64,000 nucleotides of DNA from CAKKQX01 sp963734595 (GTDB lineage Bacteria > Pseudomonadota > Gammaproteobacteria > Burkholderiales > SG8-41), in the NCBI GenBank assembly GCA_963734595.1, contig CAVTHV010000014.1:434001-498000 (forward strand). The letters are read 5' to 3'. A program made the translations under genes and the position numbers. How positions within the stretch are numbered: the first letter of the stretch is position 1; every line of letters begins with the position of its first letter. Shown in pieces: positions 7,354 to 26,165 of the stretch. The notes under the pieces are model-generated. The model had not been told where the DNA came from and did not search any database. It was given only the letters and a program-made list of their open reading frames with translations.

Positions 7354-8137
7354 AAACGGCTTTCTCATGGCAGTCGTTCTGGCGCGGCGCAGGCGGGCTC
7401 GTTTTCATGCTTGCGGTCTGGGAAATATTTGCGCGCAGCGGATTATTTTCCGAAGCCCTTACGCCGCCGCTGGTGCGAATAGCCAAGACCGCCTGGCAAA
7501 TGATGCTGGACGGCAGGATGGAGAAGAACGCGGCTTTCACGCTCGGCCGCGTTCTGTTGGGCCTGCTATGCGCCTGCCTGATCGGGATCCCGATCGGCAT
7601 GCTGATGGGACGGCTGCGCCGGGTGGAGCGCTTGCTGCTTCCTCTCCTGAGCGTGCTGATGCCGATCCCGTCGCTTGCCTGGGTGCCGCTGTTCGTGCTC
7701 TGGTTCGGCATCGGCGAGCTGACGACGTTCCTCGTCGTCATGTACGCGGCCACCTTCCCCGTCGTCTTCAACGTCTGGACCGGGGTGCGCGCGGTCAACC
7801 CGCTGTGGACGCGAGCGGCCTTTTCCATGGGCGCAAACCAGAGGCAACTGTTCCGCAAGGTGGTCCTGCCAGGCGCGTCACCATACGTGATTACAGGGAT
7901 CCGCCTTGCGTTCGGACGGGCATGGATCGCGGTGATGACGGTGAATAGCCGGCCAGCCCCGAGTGGGGTCTCGGGCGCGTGATCTTCGACGCGAAGGAAT
8001 TCCTCAACTCCGAAGTCATGATGGCTTCGCTGGTCGCGATCGGGATCATCGGGCTGGTGTTCGAGCGTGTGGTGTTTCATGCGCTGGAGCAGCGCACCGT
8101 CGGGCGCTGGGGCATGGTGGCGATGGCGAGGCGCTGA
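7350..8137 (+). CDS. ABC transporter permease (SsuC/TauC family), single frameshift near 7950
   Basis: About 262 residues once the frame is corrected. ATG overlaps the upstream stop (ATGA). Six membrane segments are expected; the EAA loop reads TRAAFSMGANQRQLFRKVVLP. Frame 1 is good up to IAVMTVNS (about 7948), then coding continues in another frame as ASPEWGLGRVIFDAKEF and ends VGRWGMVAMARR at 8137. One missing base around 7948-7952 explains this. Second permease of the importer; a heteromeric pair with the truncated gene upstream is likely. Confidence 0.8.
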
Positions 8138-8176
8138 GTTCCTTGTTTATTCCGCACAATAACAACAACATCGCGG

Positions 8177-9555
8177 ATGATAAGAGCCGCTCCGATCCTG
8201 GCCGCACTCGTCGTGACCGCGGCGGCGGCCATTTTTTTCATGCCGCCGCCGGCTGGACTGACTACCACGACCATGCATGCCGGGGGGTTGGTGGTGCTGG
8301 CCATCGGCTTGTGGGCGTTCCATCTCCTTCCCGAGCACATCACCGGGCTGATTTTCATGGCGCTTGCCGTGCTGTTCGCGGTGGCGCCGCCCGAAGTGGT
8401 GTTCTCCGGCTTCACCTCGGGCACGATGTGGCTGGTGTTCGGCGGACTTGTTCATCGCGGAAGCGGTGCGGGAGACCGGCCTGGGCGAACGCCTGGCGCG
8501 CCTGCTGCTCGATCGCTATACGTCGTCCTATACCGCCGCGCTGATCGGAGTGTCGGTGGTTGCGACGCTGCTGACTTTCCTGATGCCCGCCACGATCGGG
8601 CGCGTGTTGCTGCTGGTTCCCATTATTTCCGCGCTGGCGGCCCGCATGGGGTTCGAGCCGGGGAGCCGCGGCTACAACGGGCTGCTGTTGTGCGCGATCG
8701 CGACCACCTACCATTCGGGCACGGGGGTCCTGCCGGCCAATGCGCCGAATCTGGTGCTGGCGGGCGCGGCGGATACGCTCTATCACTTTCAGGTCACGTA
8801 TGCCGAGTACTTCCTGGTGCAGTTTCCGGTGATGGGACTGCTCAAGCTGGGGGTCAGCGTCGGCGTCCTGCTGCTGTTGTTTCCGGCACAGCCGAAGGCG
8901 GCGCCGACCGCAGCGCCGCTGGCGCCGATGACTGCCACCGAGCGGCGGTTGTCCGTCATTCTTCTTGTCGCCATCCTGTTTTGGGCGACCGATTTCCTGC
9001 ACCATATCAAACCGGGCTGGATTGCCCTCGTCGCCGCGATCGTGTGCATGATGCCGCGCGTCGGCGTCATACCGATGAGCGCATTCAACGAGAAGGTGCG
9101 TTACGGCCCGTTTTTTTACGTGGCCTCGATACTCGGACTGGGCAGCGTGATGACCGATGCGGGGATCACCAAGGCCATCGGCGACATGCTCACCGGCGCA
9201 CTCGATATTATCGAAGGGCGCCGACGCCCTGAATTTCGCCACCCTGGTCGCCATGACGACCCTGACCGGCGTGGTCACGACCAATCCCGCCCAGCCCGCG
9301 CTGCTGGCGCCGCTTGCGGCACATTTTGCCGAGGCGACGGGATGGCCGCTCAAGGCCGTGCTCATGACCATGGCGATAGGCTTTTCGACCATGCTGCTGC
9401 CGCATATGGTGCCGCCGGTGGTCGTGGGATTCCAGGTGGCCGGAATAAAGTTTCGCGACGCGATGCGGTTTATCGCGCCCACGGCGCTGATTACGATCGT
9501 CGTGCTGATGCCGCTCGACTATTTGTGGTGGCGCCTGATTGGATATTTCGGATAG
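8177..9555 (+). CDS. SLC13/DASS-family anion permease, two +1 frameshifts
   Basis: About 458 residues after removing one extra base near 8448 (GGACTTGTTC should read GGACTGTTC) and one near 9217 (GAAGGGCGCC should read GAAGGCGCC). The stitched protein has about 11-12 hydrophobic segments and DASS-like motifs such as LPEHITGLIFMALAVLF, NAPNLVLAGAA and TTNPAQPALLAPLA. Members move di- and tricarboxylates, sulfate or related anions with sodium or protons. It follows the ABC importer by 40 nt and may share its operon. Substrate unknown; an organic acid fits the sugar-acid and flavoenzyme context. Confidence 0.78.
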
Positions 9556-9569
9556 ACAGGAGCTTGTAG

Positions 9570-10668
9570 ATGGAAAGCAGATTGTTTACGCCGTTCTCGA
9601 TCGGCAGGATGGAACTCGCGAACCGCATCACGATCGCGCCGATGTGCCAGTACAGCGCGGTCGACGGCTCGATGACCGACTGGCATCTGATGCATCTCGG
9701 CACGCTCGCGCTCTCGGGCGCCTCGATGCTCGTCATCGAAGCGACGGGCGTGACGCCGGAGGGGCGCATCACGCCGCAGTGCGTCGGGCTTTATTCGGAC
9801 GCGAACGAAGCGGCGATGAGGCGCGTCGTCGATTTCTGCCGCGGCCTGTCGCCGATCCGGATCGGCGTGCAGCTCGGACATGCCGGACGCAAAGGTTCAT
9901 CCCACAGGCCATGGGAAGGACGCGGTGCGCTGCAGCCTGGCGAGGGCGCGTGGGAGACCGTCGCGCCCTCGGCGCTGCCGCTGGCCGCGGGTTGGCCGAT
10001 CACCGCACGCGCTTGCGCTCCCGGAAATGGATGCGATCAAACAATCATTCGTGGCGGCGGCGCGGCGCAGCGCGCGCATCGGACTGGATTTTATCGAAAT
10101 GCATTCCACGCACGGCTACCTGCTGGCGGAATTTCTGTCGCCGCTGGCCAACCGGCGCACCGACAACTACGGCGGCAGCCTGGAAAACCGCATGCGTTTT
10201 CCGCTCGAGGTGTTCCGGGCGCTGCGCGAAGCGTGGCCTGCGGAGAAGCCGCTTGGCGCCAAGATTACGGGCAGCGATTTTGCGGAGGGCGGCTGGACAC
10301 CGGATGAGGCGGTGGTCTATGCGCGGGAACTGAAAAAGCTCGGCTGCGATTACGTCACGGTATCGGGCGGCGGAACCGTGCTCGATGCGAAAATCCCGGT
10401 GGGGCCGGGCTATCAGGTGCCGTTCGCGGAACGCGTCAAGCGCGAAACCGGCATCACCACGGGCGCCATCGGACTCATCAGCGACCCGCGCCAGGCCGAA
10501 GAGATCATCGCCAGCGGCAAGGCCGATTTCGTCGCGCTCGCCCGCGGCATGCTGTTCAATCCGCGTTGGCCGTGGCACGCAGCGGCGGCACTGGGCGTGG
10601 AAATCAAATACCCGCCGCAGTATGACCGCTGTTCGCCCAAGGCCTGGCCGCCCGCGGCGCGCGCGTAA
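9570..10668 (+). CDS. NADH:flavin oxidoreductase / Old Yellow Enzyme family, one +1 frameshift
   Basis: About 365 residues after removing one extra base near 10001. The N-terminal frame begins MESRLFTPFSIGRMELANR with OYE hallmarks APMCQYSA, DWHLMHLG and VQLGHAGRKGS. The second frame continues ALALPEMDAIKQSF, the active-site IEMHSTHGYLLAEFLSP, NRRTDNYGGSLENR and the FMN phosphate site ALARGMLFNP. This resembles the YqjM class (TIM barrel, FMN, reduces activated alkenes). AGGAG precedes the ATG. Possibly acts on a compound imported by the upstream transporters. Confidence 0.85.
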
Positions 10669-10730
10669 GGAATGCGCGAGGACGTTTGCACTATAATTCT
10701 CAGGGTCTCAAAAGCGGTTAAGGGGAAAGT

Positions 10731-11456
10731 ATGGAAGGCGTGGCGGTAGTGACCGGGGCGAGCTCCGGTATCGGCGAGGCGATCGCCAGGCATTTGCTCG
10801 ACATCGGGCATGACGTGGTGACGCTGCAACGCAAGCCGCCGCGAATCAAGCATGAGCGCCTGCTGCACTACGCGGTCGATCTGGTCGACGTGGCTGCGAC
10901 GAAGGCGGTCGCCGCGGAGATTGCGGCAAAGTATCCGGTGCGCTACCTCGTCAACAATGCGGGGGCCAACAAACCGGGTTTGCTCGAAAAGGCGACCACC
11001 GATGATCTCGACTATGTGCTGGCGCTCAACGTGCGGGCGGCGATGATCCTGATCCAGGCCTTCACTCCGGGCATGCGCGCCGCGAAATTCGGGCGCATCG
11101 TCAGCATGTCGTCGCGCGCCGCCATAGGCAAGACCGAACGCACGGTGTATTCCGCGGCCAAGGCGGCGCTGATCGGCATGACCCGCACGCTGTGTCTGGA
11201 ACTGGGTGGCGACGGCATTACCATCAACGCGGTGGCCCCGGGCCCGGTGGCGAGCGAACTCTTCGACAACGGCCATCCCATCGGCAGCGAAAAGCGCCAG
11301 CGCGTCATCGACAGCATCCCGGTCAAGCGGGTGGGCACGCCGGATGACGTGGCGCGGGCCGTGGCGTTCCTGCTCGATCGCGACAGCGGCTATATCACCG
11401 GCCAGACTTTGTTCGTCTGCGGCGGTTCCAGCGTGAGCGGTTCGGGCGGCGCCTGA
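10731..11456 (+). CDS. Short-chain dehydrogenase/reductase (SDR)
   Basis: 241 residues, classical SDR: cofactor motif TGASSGIG at residues 8-15, NNAGAN, catalytic Ser in SMSSRA, catalytic pair YSAAK, and the C-terminal PGPVASELF loop. Arg/Lys-rich LQRKPP after beta2 hints at NADP preference. Ribosome binding site AAGGGGAA upstream; a TATAAT at 10692-10697 may mark its own promoter. Reduces or oxidises an unidentified keto/hydroxy compound, plausibly linked to the neighbouring flavoenzyme. Confidence 0.88.
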   Translation: MEGVAVVTGASSGIGEAIARHLLDIGHDVVTLQRKPPRIKHERLLHYAVDLVDVAATKAVAAEIAAKYPVRYLVNNAGANKPGLLEKATTDDLDYVLALNVRAAMILIQAFTPGMRAAKFGRIVSMSSRAAIGKTERTVYSAAKAALIGMTRTLCLELGGDGITINAVAPGPVASELFDNGHPIGSEKRQRVIDSIPVKRVGTPDDVARAVAFLLDRDSGYITGQTLFVCGGSSVSGSGGA

Positions 11457-11668
11457 CGGGTTTTTCTTTGCCGGTCCGGCCGGCAGTGCGCCAAAATCTG
11501 TTTCATTGCCCAGCCCGTGAAGCCATCGCGTTGTTTTTCTTGATATTTATTTTGTAGCCAAACGGCCGGGATCGATTACAAATATCCCTTCGCCACCGCG
11601 CCCCTGTTACGAGAGCCATCCTGCGGCGCGCAGGCAACGTCCCGCCTGCATTCTGGCTGCTAAGTCAT

Positions 11669-11697
11669 TTGACAATAATGGGAAAATTCAAGATAAT
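11669..11697 (+). promoter_or_regulatory. Strong sigma70 promoter for the tRNA-tuf operon
   Basis: TTGACA (11669-11674), 17-nt spacer, GATAAT (11692-11697), ending 14 nt before tRNA-Tyr. The GC-rich GCCCGG just after the -10 resembles a stringent-control discriminator. The preceding stretch 11457-11668 shows no gene. Confidence 0.75.
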
Positions 11698-11711
11698 GCC
11701 CGGTTTCGTTC

Positions 11712-11796
<85 letters not shown>

Positions 11797-11849
11797 GTAT
11801 TGCGGATGTTGAGGTAAGAGGATTCTCGATGCAAGCAGGCGCAGATCGG

Positions 11850-11923
11850 GCGGGTGTAGCTCAATGGTAGAGCAGAAGCCTTCCAAGCTTACGACGAGGG
11901 TTCGATTCCCTTCACCCGCTCCA
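11850..11923 (+). tRNA. tRNA-Gly (anticodon TCC)
   Basis: Acceptor GCGGGTG pairs with CACCCGC; anticodon TCC at 11882-11884; T-arm GGTTCGATTCC; CCA encoded. Reads GGA/GGG codons. Confidence 0.95.
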
Positions 11924-12071
11924 ACCGTTGTACACGGGGTGGAGTTTTAAAGTAGCAAGAACGGATGTGGTCCCAAGTCAGGCGAGGGGCGAAAACACCC
12001 GACATTACGCAGTCGCAGCAAATGAGGATGTTTTGGTCCTGAGCAGCAAGGCGAACGGAAGCGCGGTCCGA

Positions 12072-12146
<75 letters not shown>

Positions 12147-12189
12147 GATTTTTGTGGCAACCATACACGAGTAAGGTAGGGACACGATT

Positions 12190-13381
<1,192 letters not shown>

Positions 13382-13416
13382 ACAAAAACGGAGTTTCGTC
13401 CCGCATCCTGAACAAC

Positions 13417-13492
13417 AGGCCAGTAGCTCAATTGGCAGAGCGTCGGTCTCCAAAACCGAAGGTTGGGGGTTCGATTCCCTCCTGGCCTGCCA
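13417..13492 (+). tRNA. tRNA-Trp (anticodon CCA)
   Basis: Acceptor AGGCCAG pairs with CTGGCCT; anticodon CCA at 13450-13452; T-arm GGTTCGATTCC; CCA encoded. Sits between tuf and secE as in many beta- and gammaproteobacteria. Confidence 0.95.
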
Positions 13493-13606
13493 AAAAGGCG
13501 GTTGAGCGTTGCGGGTTGAAAGTTCGGTGTCAATGGCAGGGTGATCGTCTGGGTGGGCAGTGGAATTTCACGCTCGACTCCGGACTTTGAACCCTGAACG
13601 GAATAA

Positions 13607-13954
13607 ATGGCTGACAAGATCAAGATTGCGGTGGCATTTCTGCTGGTGGTGGCGGGACTTGCCGGGTTTTATTATTTCAGCGAGAGCGCGGCGATTCTCC
13701 GGGTCGGGGCCGTGATGGCGGGCCTGGTACTCGGCTTCGTCGTGTTCTGGCTGACCGAGCCCGGGAAACAGTTCTACGCGTATGCGCAGGAGTCGGTCAC
13801 CGAGACGAAGAAGGTGGTGTGGCCGACCCGCAAGGAAACGCTGCAAACGACCGCCATCGTGTTCGCCTTTGTGATTGTGATGGCGCTGTTCCTGTGGCTC
13901 GTTGACGCGAGTCTGTTGTGGGTCGTGAAAAAGCTGATTGGCCAGGGCGAATGA
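13607..13954 (+). CDS. secE: Preprotein translocase subunit SecE
   Basis: 115 residues with three membrane segments (about 7-25, 33-50, 83-105). The conserved cytoplasmic motif ETKKVVWPTRKETLQTT lies before the last one; this is the three-segment proteobacterial form. It clamps SecY in the inner-membrane translocon. Its stop overlaps the nusG start region (ATGATG), indicating coupling. Confidence 0.95.
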   Translation: MADKIKIAVAFLLVVAGLAGFYYFSESAAILRVGAVMAGLVLGFVVFWLTEPGKQFYAYAQESVTETKKVVWPTRKETLQTTAIVFAFVIVMALFLWLVDASLLWVVKKLIGQGE

Positions 13955-14487
13955 TGAGCAAGAAGTGGTATGTAGTGCACGCGTATTCGGGCTTCGAAAA
14001 GAGCGTGCAGCGGGCGTTGCTGGAACGCATCAAGCGCGCCAGCATGCAGGACAGCTTCGGCCAGATTCTGGTCCCGGTCGAGGAAGTCGTCGAAATGAGA
14101 AGCGGGCAGAAGAACATCAGCGAGCGCAAGTTCTTCCCCGGCTATGTGCTGGTCGAGATGGAAATGACGGATGACACCTGGCATCTCGTCAAGAACACGC
14201 CCAAGGTTACCGGGTTCGTCGGCGGCACCGCGACCAAACCGACGCCGATCAGCGAAAAGGAAGTGCAGAACATCCTGCACCAGATTCAGGAGGGCGTGGA
14301 GAAGCCGCGCCCGAAGGTGCTGTTCGAGATCGGCGAAGCGGTGCGCGTCAAGGACGGCCCGTTTGCGGATTTCCATGGCAATGTCGAGGACGTCAATTAC
14401 GACAAGAGCAAGTTGCGCGTGTCGGTGACGATCTTCGGACGCTCGACCCCGGTCGAACTGGATTTCGGGCAGGTCGAGAAGGCGTAA
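13954..14487 (+). CDS. nusG: Transcription termination/antitermination protein NusG
   Basis: 177 residues. N-terminal NGN domain (SKKWYVVHAYSGFEKSV, FFPGYVLVEM, TGFVGG) and C-terminal KOW domain (VRVKDGPFADFHGNVEDV). Binds RNA polymerase beta-prime clamp helices and links it to Rho or S10. ATGs at 13951 and 13954 are both in frame; the second matches the usual MSKKWY start. Confidence 0.95.
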   Translation: MSKKWYVVHAYSGFEKSVQRALLERIKRASMQDSFGQILVPVEEVVEMRSGQKNISERKFFPGYVLVEMEMTDDTWHLVKNTPKVTGFVGGTATKPTPISEKEVQNILHQIQEGVEKPRPKVLFEIGEAVRVKDGPFADFHGNVEDVNYDKSKLRVSVTIFGRSTPVELDFGQVEKA

Positions 14488-14608
14488 CAGGCGGGATCAA
14501 GGATTCGGGGTTCAGAGCAGCATTTTGAATCCCGGTAGTGGTGTTAGGCAGTGGTGTTAACCGGGGAGGGCGCGATATGCGCCCGCTTGGACCCAAAAGG
14601 AGAATCAG

Positions 14609-15040
14609 ATGGCAAAGAAAGTCGTCGGCCTGATCAAGCTGCAAGTGCCGGCGGGCAAAGCCAATCCCAGCCCGCCCATCGGTCCCGCGCTTGGCCAGCG
14701 CGGTCTTAATATCATGGAATTCTGCAAGGCGTTCAACGCCGCAACGCAGAAAATGGAACCCGGACTCCCGATCCCGGTCGTAATTACTGCGTATCAGGAC
14801 AAGAGTTTCACCTTCGTGATGAAGACGCCGCCTGCGACGGTGCTCATCAAGAAGGCGGCAAAGCTTGATAAAGGCAGTCCGCGCCCGCATACCGACAAAG
14901 TCGGCAGGATCACGCGTGCCCAGGTCGAGGAAATTGCCAAGGCGAAAATGCCCGACCTTACCGCGGCCGATCTCGAGGCCGGTGTGCGCACCATCGCTGG
15001 CAGTGCGCGCAGCATGGGCGTCGACGTGGAGGGCGTGTAA
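14609..15040 (+). CDS. rplK: 50S ribosomal protein L11
   Basis: 143 residues, standard length. N-terminal proline-rich segment PPIGPALGQRGLNIMEFCKA (thiostrepton-contact region) and C-terminal 23S-binding domain (THDKV-like HTDKVGRITR, VRTIAGSARSMGV). Part of the GTPase-associated centre. AAAGGAG upstream; the next gene follows with no gap. Confidence 0.97.
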   Translation: MAKKVVGLIKLQVPAGKANPSPPIGPALGQRGLNIMEFCKAFNAATQKMEPGLPIPVVITAYQDKSFTFVMKTPPATVLIKKAAKLDKGSPRPHTDKVGRITRAQVEEIAKAKMPDLTAADLEAGVRTIAGSARSMGVDVEGV

Positions 15041-15736
15041 ATGGCACATGATTCCAAACGCTACAAGGCCTTGCGCGTCAAGGTCGATCGCGCCCAAGTC
15101 TATCCGTTACAGGAAGCGCTCAAGATCATCAAGGAAAACGCAACGGCCAAGTTCAACGAGTCGGTCGATGTTTCGATCAATCTTGGCATCGACGCCAAAA
15201 AATCGGATCAGGCGGTACGCGGCTCCGTCGTGCTGCCGCAGGGTACCGGCAAGGTGGTGCGAGTGGCAGTGTTCGCCCAGGGCGACAAGGCTCAGCAGGC
15301 CAAGGACGCCGGCGCCGACATCGTCGGCTTCGAAGACCTTGCCAACGAGATCAAGGGCGGCAAGATGGATTTCGACGTGGTGATCGCCACACCCGATGCG
15401 ATGCGCGTGGTCGGCCAGCTCGGCCAGATCCTGGGCCCCCGCGGGCTGATGCCGAACCCGAAGGTGGGGACGGTCGCGCAGGACGTTGTCCAGGCGATCA
15501 AGAATGCAAAAGCGGGGCAAGTGCAGTACCGCACCGACAAGGCCGGGATCGTGCAATGCACGATTGGCCGCGCCTCGTTCACGGTCGAAGCGCTGGCAGA
15601 GAATCTGAAGGCATTGATCGACGCCGTCAACAAGTCCAAGCCGTCGGGCTCGAAGGGGATTTTCCTCAAGAAGCTGAGCATTTCGAGCACGATGGGCGCG
15701 GGCGTGCGTATCGATCAAACGAGTTTGCAGCAGTAA
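15041..15736 (+). CDS. rplA: 50S ribosomal protein L1
   Basis: 231 residues, normal length. Signature GPRGLMPNPKVGTV and VQYRTDKAGIV. Builds the mobile L1 stalk at the tRNA exit site and, in characterised relatives, represses translation of the rplK-rplA mRNA. ATG directly abuts the rplK stop. Confidence 0.97.
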   Translation: MAHDSKRYKALRVKVDRAQVYPLQEALKIIKENATAKFNESVDVSINLGIDAKKSDQAVRGSVVLPQGTGKVVRVAVFAQGDKAQQAKDAGADIVGFEDLANEIKGGKMDFDVVIATPDAMRVVGQLGQILGPRGLMPNPKVGTVAQDVVQAIKNAKAGQVQYRTDKAGIVQCTIGRASFTVEALAENLKALIDAVNKSKPSGSKGIFLKKLSISSTMGAGVRIDQTSLQQ

Positions 15737-15764
15737 TTTTTCCCCGCCCATGTGGCGGGCAGGA

Positions 15765-16067
15765 CTTTGGGCCGCCAGGGATAACCCCTGGCGGATAGTC
15801 AAAGACCGTAGGGGTCGACAGGTAAGGCGCAAGGAGTGAGGCGTCAGGCATACAAGCCGCGCAACTTCCGGGCGACAAGCCATGAAGGCTTAATTGTGAT
15901 TGCGGTTCACGCTCTACGCAGACGGTGTGCCCTGAAACAGGTCAAACATGTTTTCATGTCTGACTCCTGATCAAAGGTCGCCGTGTTTGGAAGGATGAAG
16001 AATGAAGAGCGGTGGATGAAAGGTTTGATTTTTCATCCTCCCGGTCGGCGCCTTCATCCTTAAATGA
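15765..16067 (+). ncRNA. rplJ leader (L10-leader-type region)
   Basis: The 344-nt gap between rplA and rplJ contains no gene but several stems. CCGCCAGGG (15772-15780) pairs with CCCTGGCGG (15786-15794). AAGGATGAAG (15991-16000) pairs perfectly with CTTCATCCTT (16052-16061). An inner stem GGATGAAA (16014-16021) pairs with TTTCATCC (16031-16038). The outer stem ends 6 nt before the Shine-Dalgarno. Binding of L10-L12 to such leaders represses rplJL in characterised bacteria; this assignment is by position and folding only. A short CCCGCC/GGCGGG hairpin at 15743-15759 follows rplA. Confidence 0.5.
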
Positions 16068-16080
16068 AAGGAGAACGACC

Positions 16081-16611
16081 TTGGGTCTTAATCTGGAGCA
16101 GAAGCAAGCGGTAGTGGCTGAGGTCAGCGCCGAAGTGGCGAAGGCCCAGGCCATAGTACTGGCAGAGTACCGCAGCCTGCGGGTGGGAGAGATGACCGAT
16201 CTGCGCAAAAAAGCGCGCAGTTCGGGAGTTTATCTGCGCGTTCTGAAAAACACTTTGGCGCGCCGCGCGGTCGCCGATACGCCGTTCGCCGGACTTTCCG
16301 ACAAAATGGTCGGTCCGCTCGCTTACGGCATTTCGAGCGATCCCGTTGCCGTTGCCAAGGTGCTGCACGAGTTTGCCAGGGGTAACGAAAAGCTGGTTAT
16401 CAAGGCCGGCGGCATGCCAAACGTGGTGATGTCGTCCAAGGAAGTAGGCGATCTTGCCAAGATGCCGAGCCGCGATGAACTGCTTGCTACCCTGATGGCG
16501 ACGATGAACGCGCCGGTCACGAAGTTTGTGCGCACTCTTAACGAGGTGCCGGGCAAGTTCGTGAGGGCGCTTGCCGCCGTGCGGGACCAGAAACAGCAAC
16601 AGGCTGCGTAA
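16081..16611 (+). CDS. rplJ: 50S ribosomal protein L10
   Basis: 176 residues from a TTG at 16081 with AAGGAGA seven bases upstream, giving MGLNLEQKQAVVAEVSAEVA, the usual family start. A longer reading from 16012 lacks a ribosome binding site. RNA-binding N-terminal domain, then the C-terminal helix (MATMNAPVTKFVRTLNEVP) that carries L7/L12 dimers. Its leader is probably autoregulated. Confidence 0.95.
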   Translation: MGLNLEQKQAVVAEVSAEVAKAQAIVLAEYRSLRVGEMTDLRKKARSSGVYLRVLKNTLARRAVADTPFAGLSDKMVGPLAYGISSDPVAVAKVLHEFARGNEKLVIKAGGMPNVVMSSKEVGDLAKMPSRDELLATLMATMNAPVTKFVRTLNEVPGKFVRALAAVRDQKQQQAA

Positions 16612-16658
16612 CGAAACAATTACTGTTTACTTTTTCGACTTGGAAATAGGAGTTAGAC

Positions 16659-17040
16659 ATGGCATTAGCCAAAGCTGAAATCCTCGACGCCGTTGCCAAT
16701 ATGACGGTGCTCGAGTTGTCGCAACTGATCAAAGATATGGAAGAGAAGTTTGGTGTGTCCGCCGCTGCCGCGGTGGCAGTCGCAGCTCCCGGCTGCCGGT
16801 GGCGGTGCCGCCGCCGCTGTGGAAGAGAAGACCGAATTCTCTGTGATCCTGACCAACGCCGGCGCCAACAAGGTGAATGCGATCAAAGTGGTGCGTGCGG
16901 TGACGAGTCTCGGTCTCAAGGAAGCCAAGGACCTGGTGGATGGTGCACCGAAGCCGGTCAAGGAAGGCATTTCCAAGGCCGACGCCGAGGCCATCGCCAA
17001 GCAACTCACCGAAGCTGGCGCGACGGTGGAAATCAAGTAA
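16659..17040 (+). CDS. rplL: 50S ribosomal protein L7/L12, +1 frameshift near 16789
   Basis: Frame 1 encodes the dimerisation domain MALAKAEILDAVANMTVLEL to AVAVAAP; the hinge and C-terminal factor-binding domain follow in frame 2 (AVEEKTEFSVILTNAGANKV, LGLKEAKDLVDGAPKPVKEG, ending ATVEIK). Removing one C from GCAGCTCCCGGCTGCC restores a normal protein of about 126 residues. Multiple copies on L10 recruit translation GTPases. The gene is essential or nearly so, so the extra base is probably a sequence error. Confidence 0.95.
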
Positions 17041-17056
17041 TCGCTGCGCGGAGAAC

Positions 17057-17090
17057 GGCTGGCGGGCGACCGCCAGCCTTTCCTTTTTTT
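17057..17090 (+). terminator. Rho-independent terminator/attenuator between rplL and rpoB
   Basis: GGCTGGCGG, GCGA loop, CCGCCAGCC (17057-17078), then a T-rich run. By analogy with the E. coli attenuator at this place, partial read-through would set the ribosomal protein to polymerase ratio. Confidence 0.85.
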
Positions 17091-17186
17091 GACTAGGTTG
17101 CAGACTACAGCCCATCGTGCGGCCGATCCGCGTGGTGTGCTGCGGTCTTTGACTTTCTTCCAATCCTAACGCTGCCCGGAGTTGAC

Positions 17187-21269
<4,083 letters not shown>

Positions 21270-21324
21270 TGGCCACGGTGATTTTTTTGCTTGAGATGCC
21301 CCTGAGTTCAAACGGGAGTTACAG

Positions 21325-25563
<4,239 letters not shown>

Positions 25564-25658
25564 CAGGACTGAGATAACCCCATAGAATCGACAGTCTTTT
25601 TAGCCGGTAAACTGTCTCGACTGGGGCGGGCGGCGCAAAAGTAAAGCATGTTTAGGCC

Positions 25659-25689
25659 GGGACGGTGGCAACGCCGTCCCCACTTTTTT
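25659..25689 (+). terminator. Rho-independent terminator after rpoC
   Basis: GGGACGG (25659-25665), 8-nt loop, CCGTCCC (25674-25680), then CACTTTTTT. It ends the rpoBC transcript. The 212-nt gap to rpsL also contains a weaker GACAGT/ACTGTC hairpin (25590-25616); no clear promoter for rpsL was found. Confidence 0.8.
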
Positions 25690-25775
25690 GGTACGGGGAA
25701 AGCATGTTGTCGCGTGCCCCGCTAGGGTAGATGAAGATGGCGGCCCTTCTTTAACGGATTGAAAACAAGCGATTT

Positions 25776-26153
25776 ATGCCAACGATTAACCAGCTAGTAC
25801 GCAAGCCGAGGGTGGCGCCCCGCACCAAAAGCAAGGTGCCCGCGCTCGCCGGCAGTCCGCAGAAACGCGGGGTGTGTACCCGGGTCTATACCACCACGCC
25901 CAAGAAGCCGAATTCGGCGCTGCGCAAAGTTGCGAAAGTGCGTCTCACCAACGGCTTCGAGGTGATCGGCTACATTGGTGGCGAGGGACACAATCTGCAG
26001 GAGCACTCGGTAGTGCTGATCCGCGGCGGTCGCGTGAAAGACCTGCCGGGCGTGCGCTACCACGTAGTGCGTGGCAGCCTGGATACCGCAGGCGTCAAAG
26101 ATCGCAAGCAGAGCCGCTCCAAGTACGGCGCCAAGAAACCGAAAGCCGCGTAA
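25776..26153 (+). CDS. rpsL: 30S ribosomal protein S12
   Basis: 125 residues. Decoding-site loops TTPKKPNSALRKV and GGRVKDLPGVRYH carry K43 and K88, the streptomycin-sensitive residues. First gene of the str operon (rpsL-rpsG-fusA-tuf), which continues without a large gap into the S10 operon. Confidence 0.97.
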   Translation: MPTINQLVRKPRVAPRTKSKVPALAGSPQKRGVCTRVYTTTPKKPNSALRKVAKVRLTNGFEVIGYIGGEGHNLQEHSVVLIRGGRVKDLPGVRYHVVRGSLDTAGVKDRKQSRSKYGAKKPKAA

Positions 26154-26165
26154 GGGAAGTTTGAT

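Noticed and set aside
11466..11495. GC-rich GCCGG/CCGGC palindrome after the SDR as a terminator
   Set aside because: The T run precedes rather than follows the stem on the plus strand, so it would not terminate the SDR transcript.
16786..16792. Programmed frameshift in rplL
   Set aside because: No slippery site or stimulator is visible; a single extra C in a C run is better explained as a sequence error, and L7/L12 is not known to use recoding.
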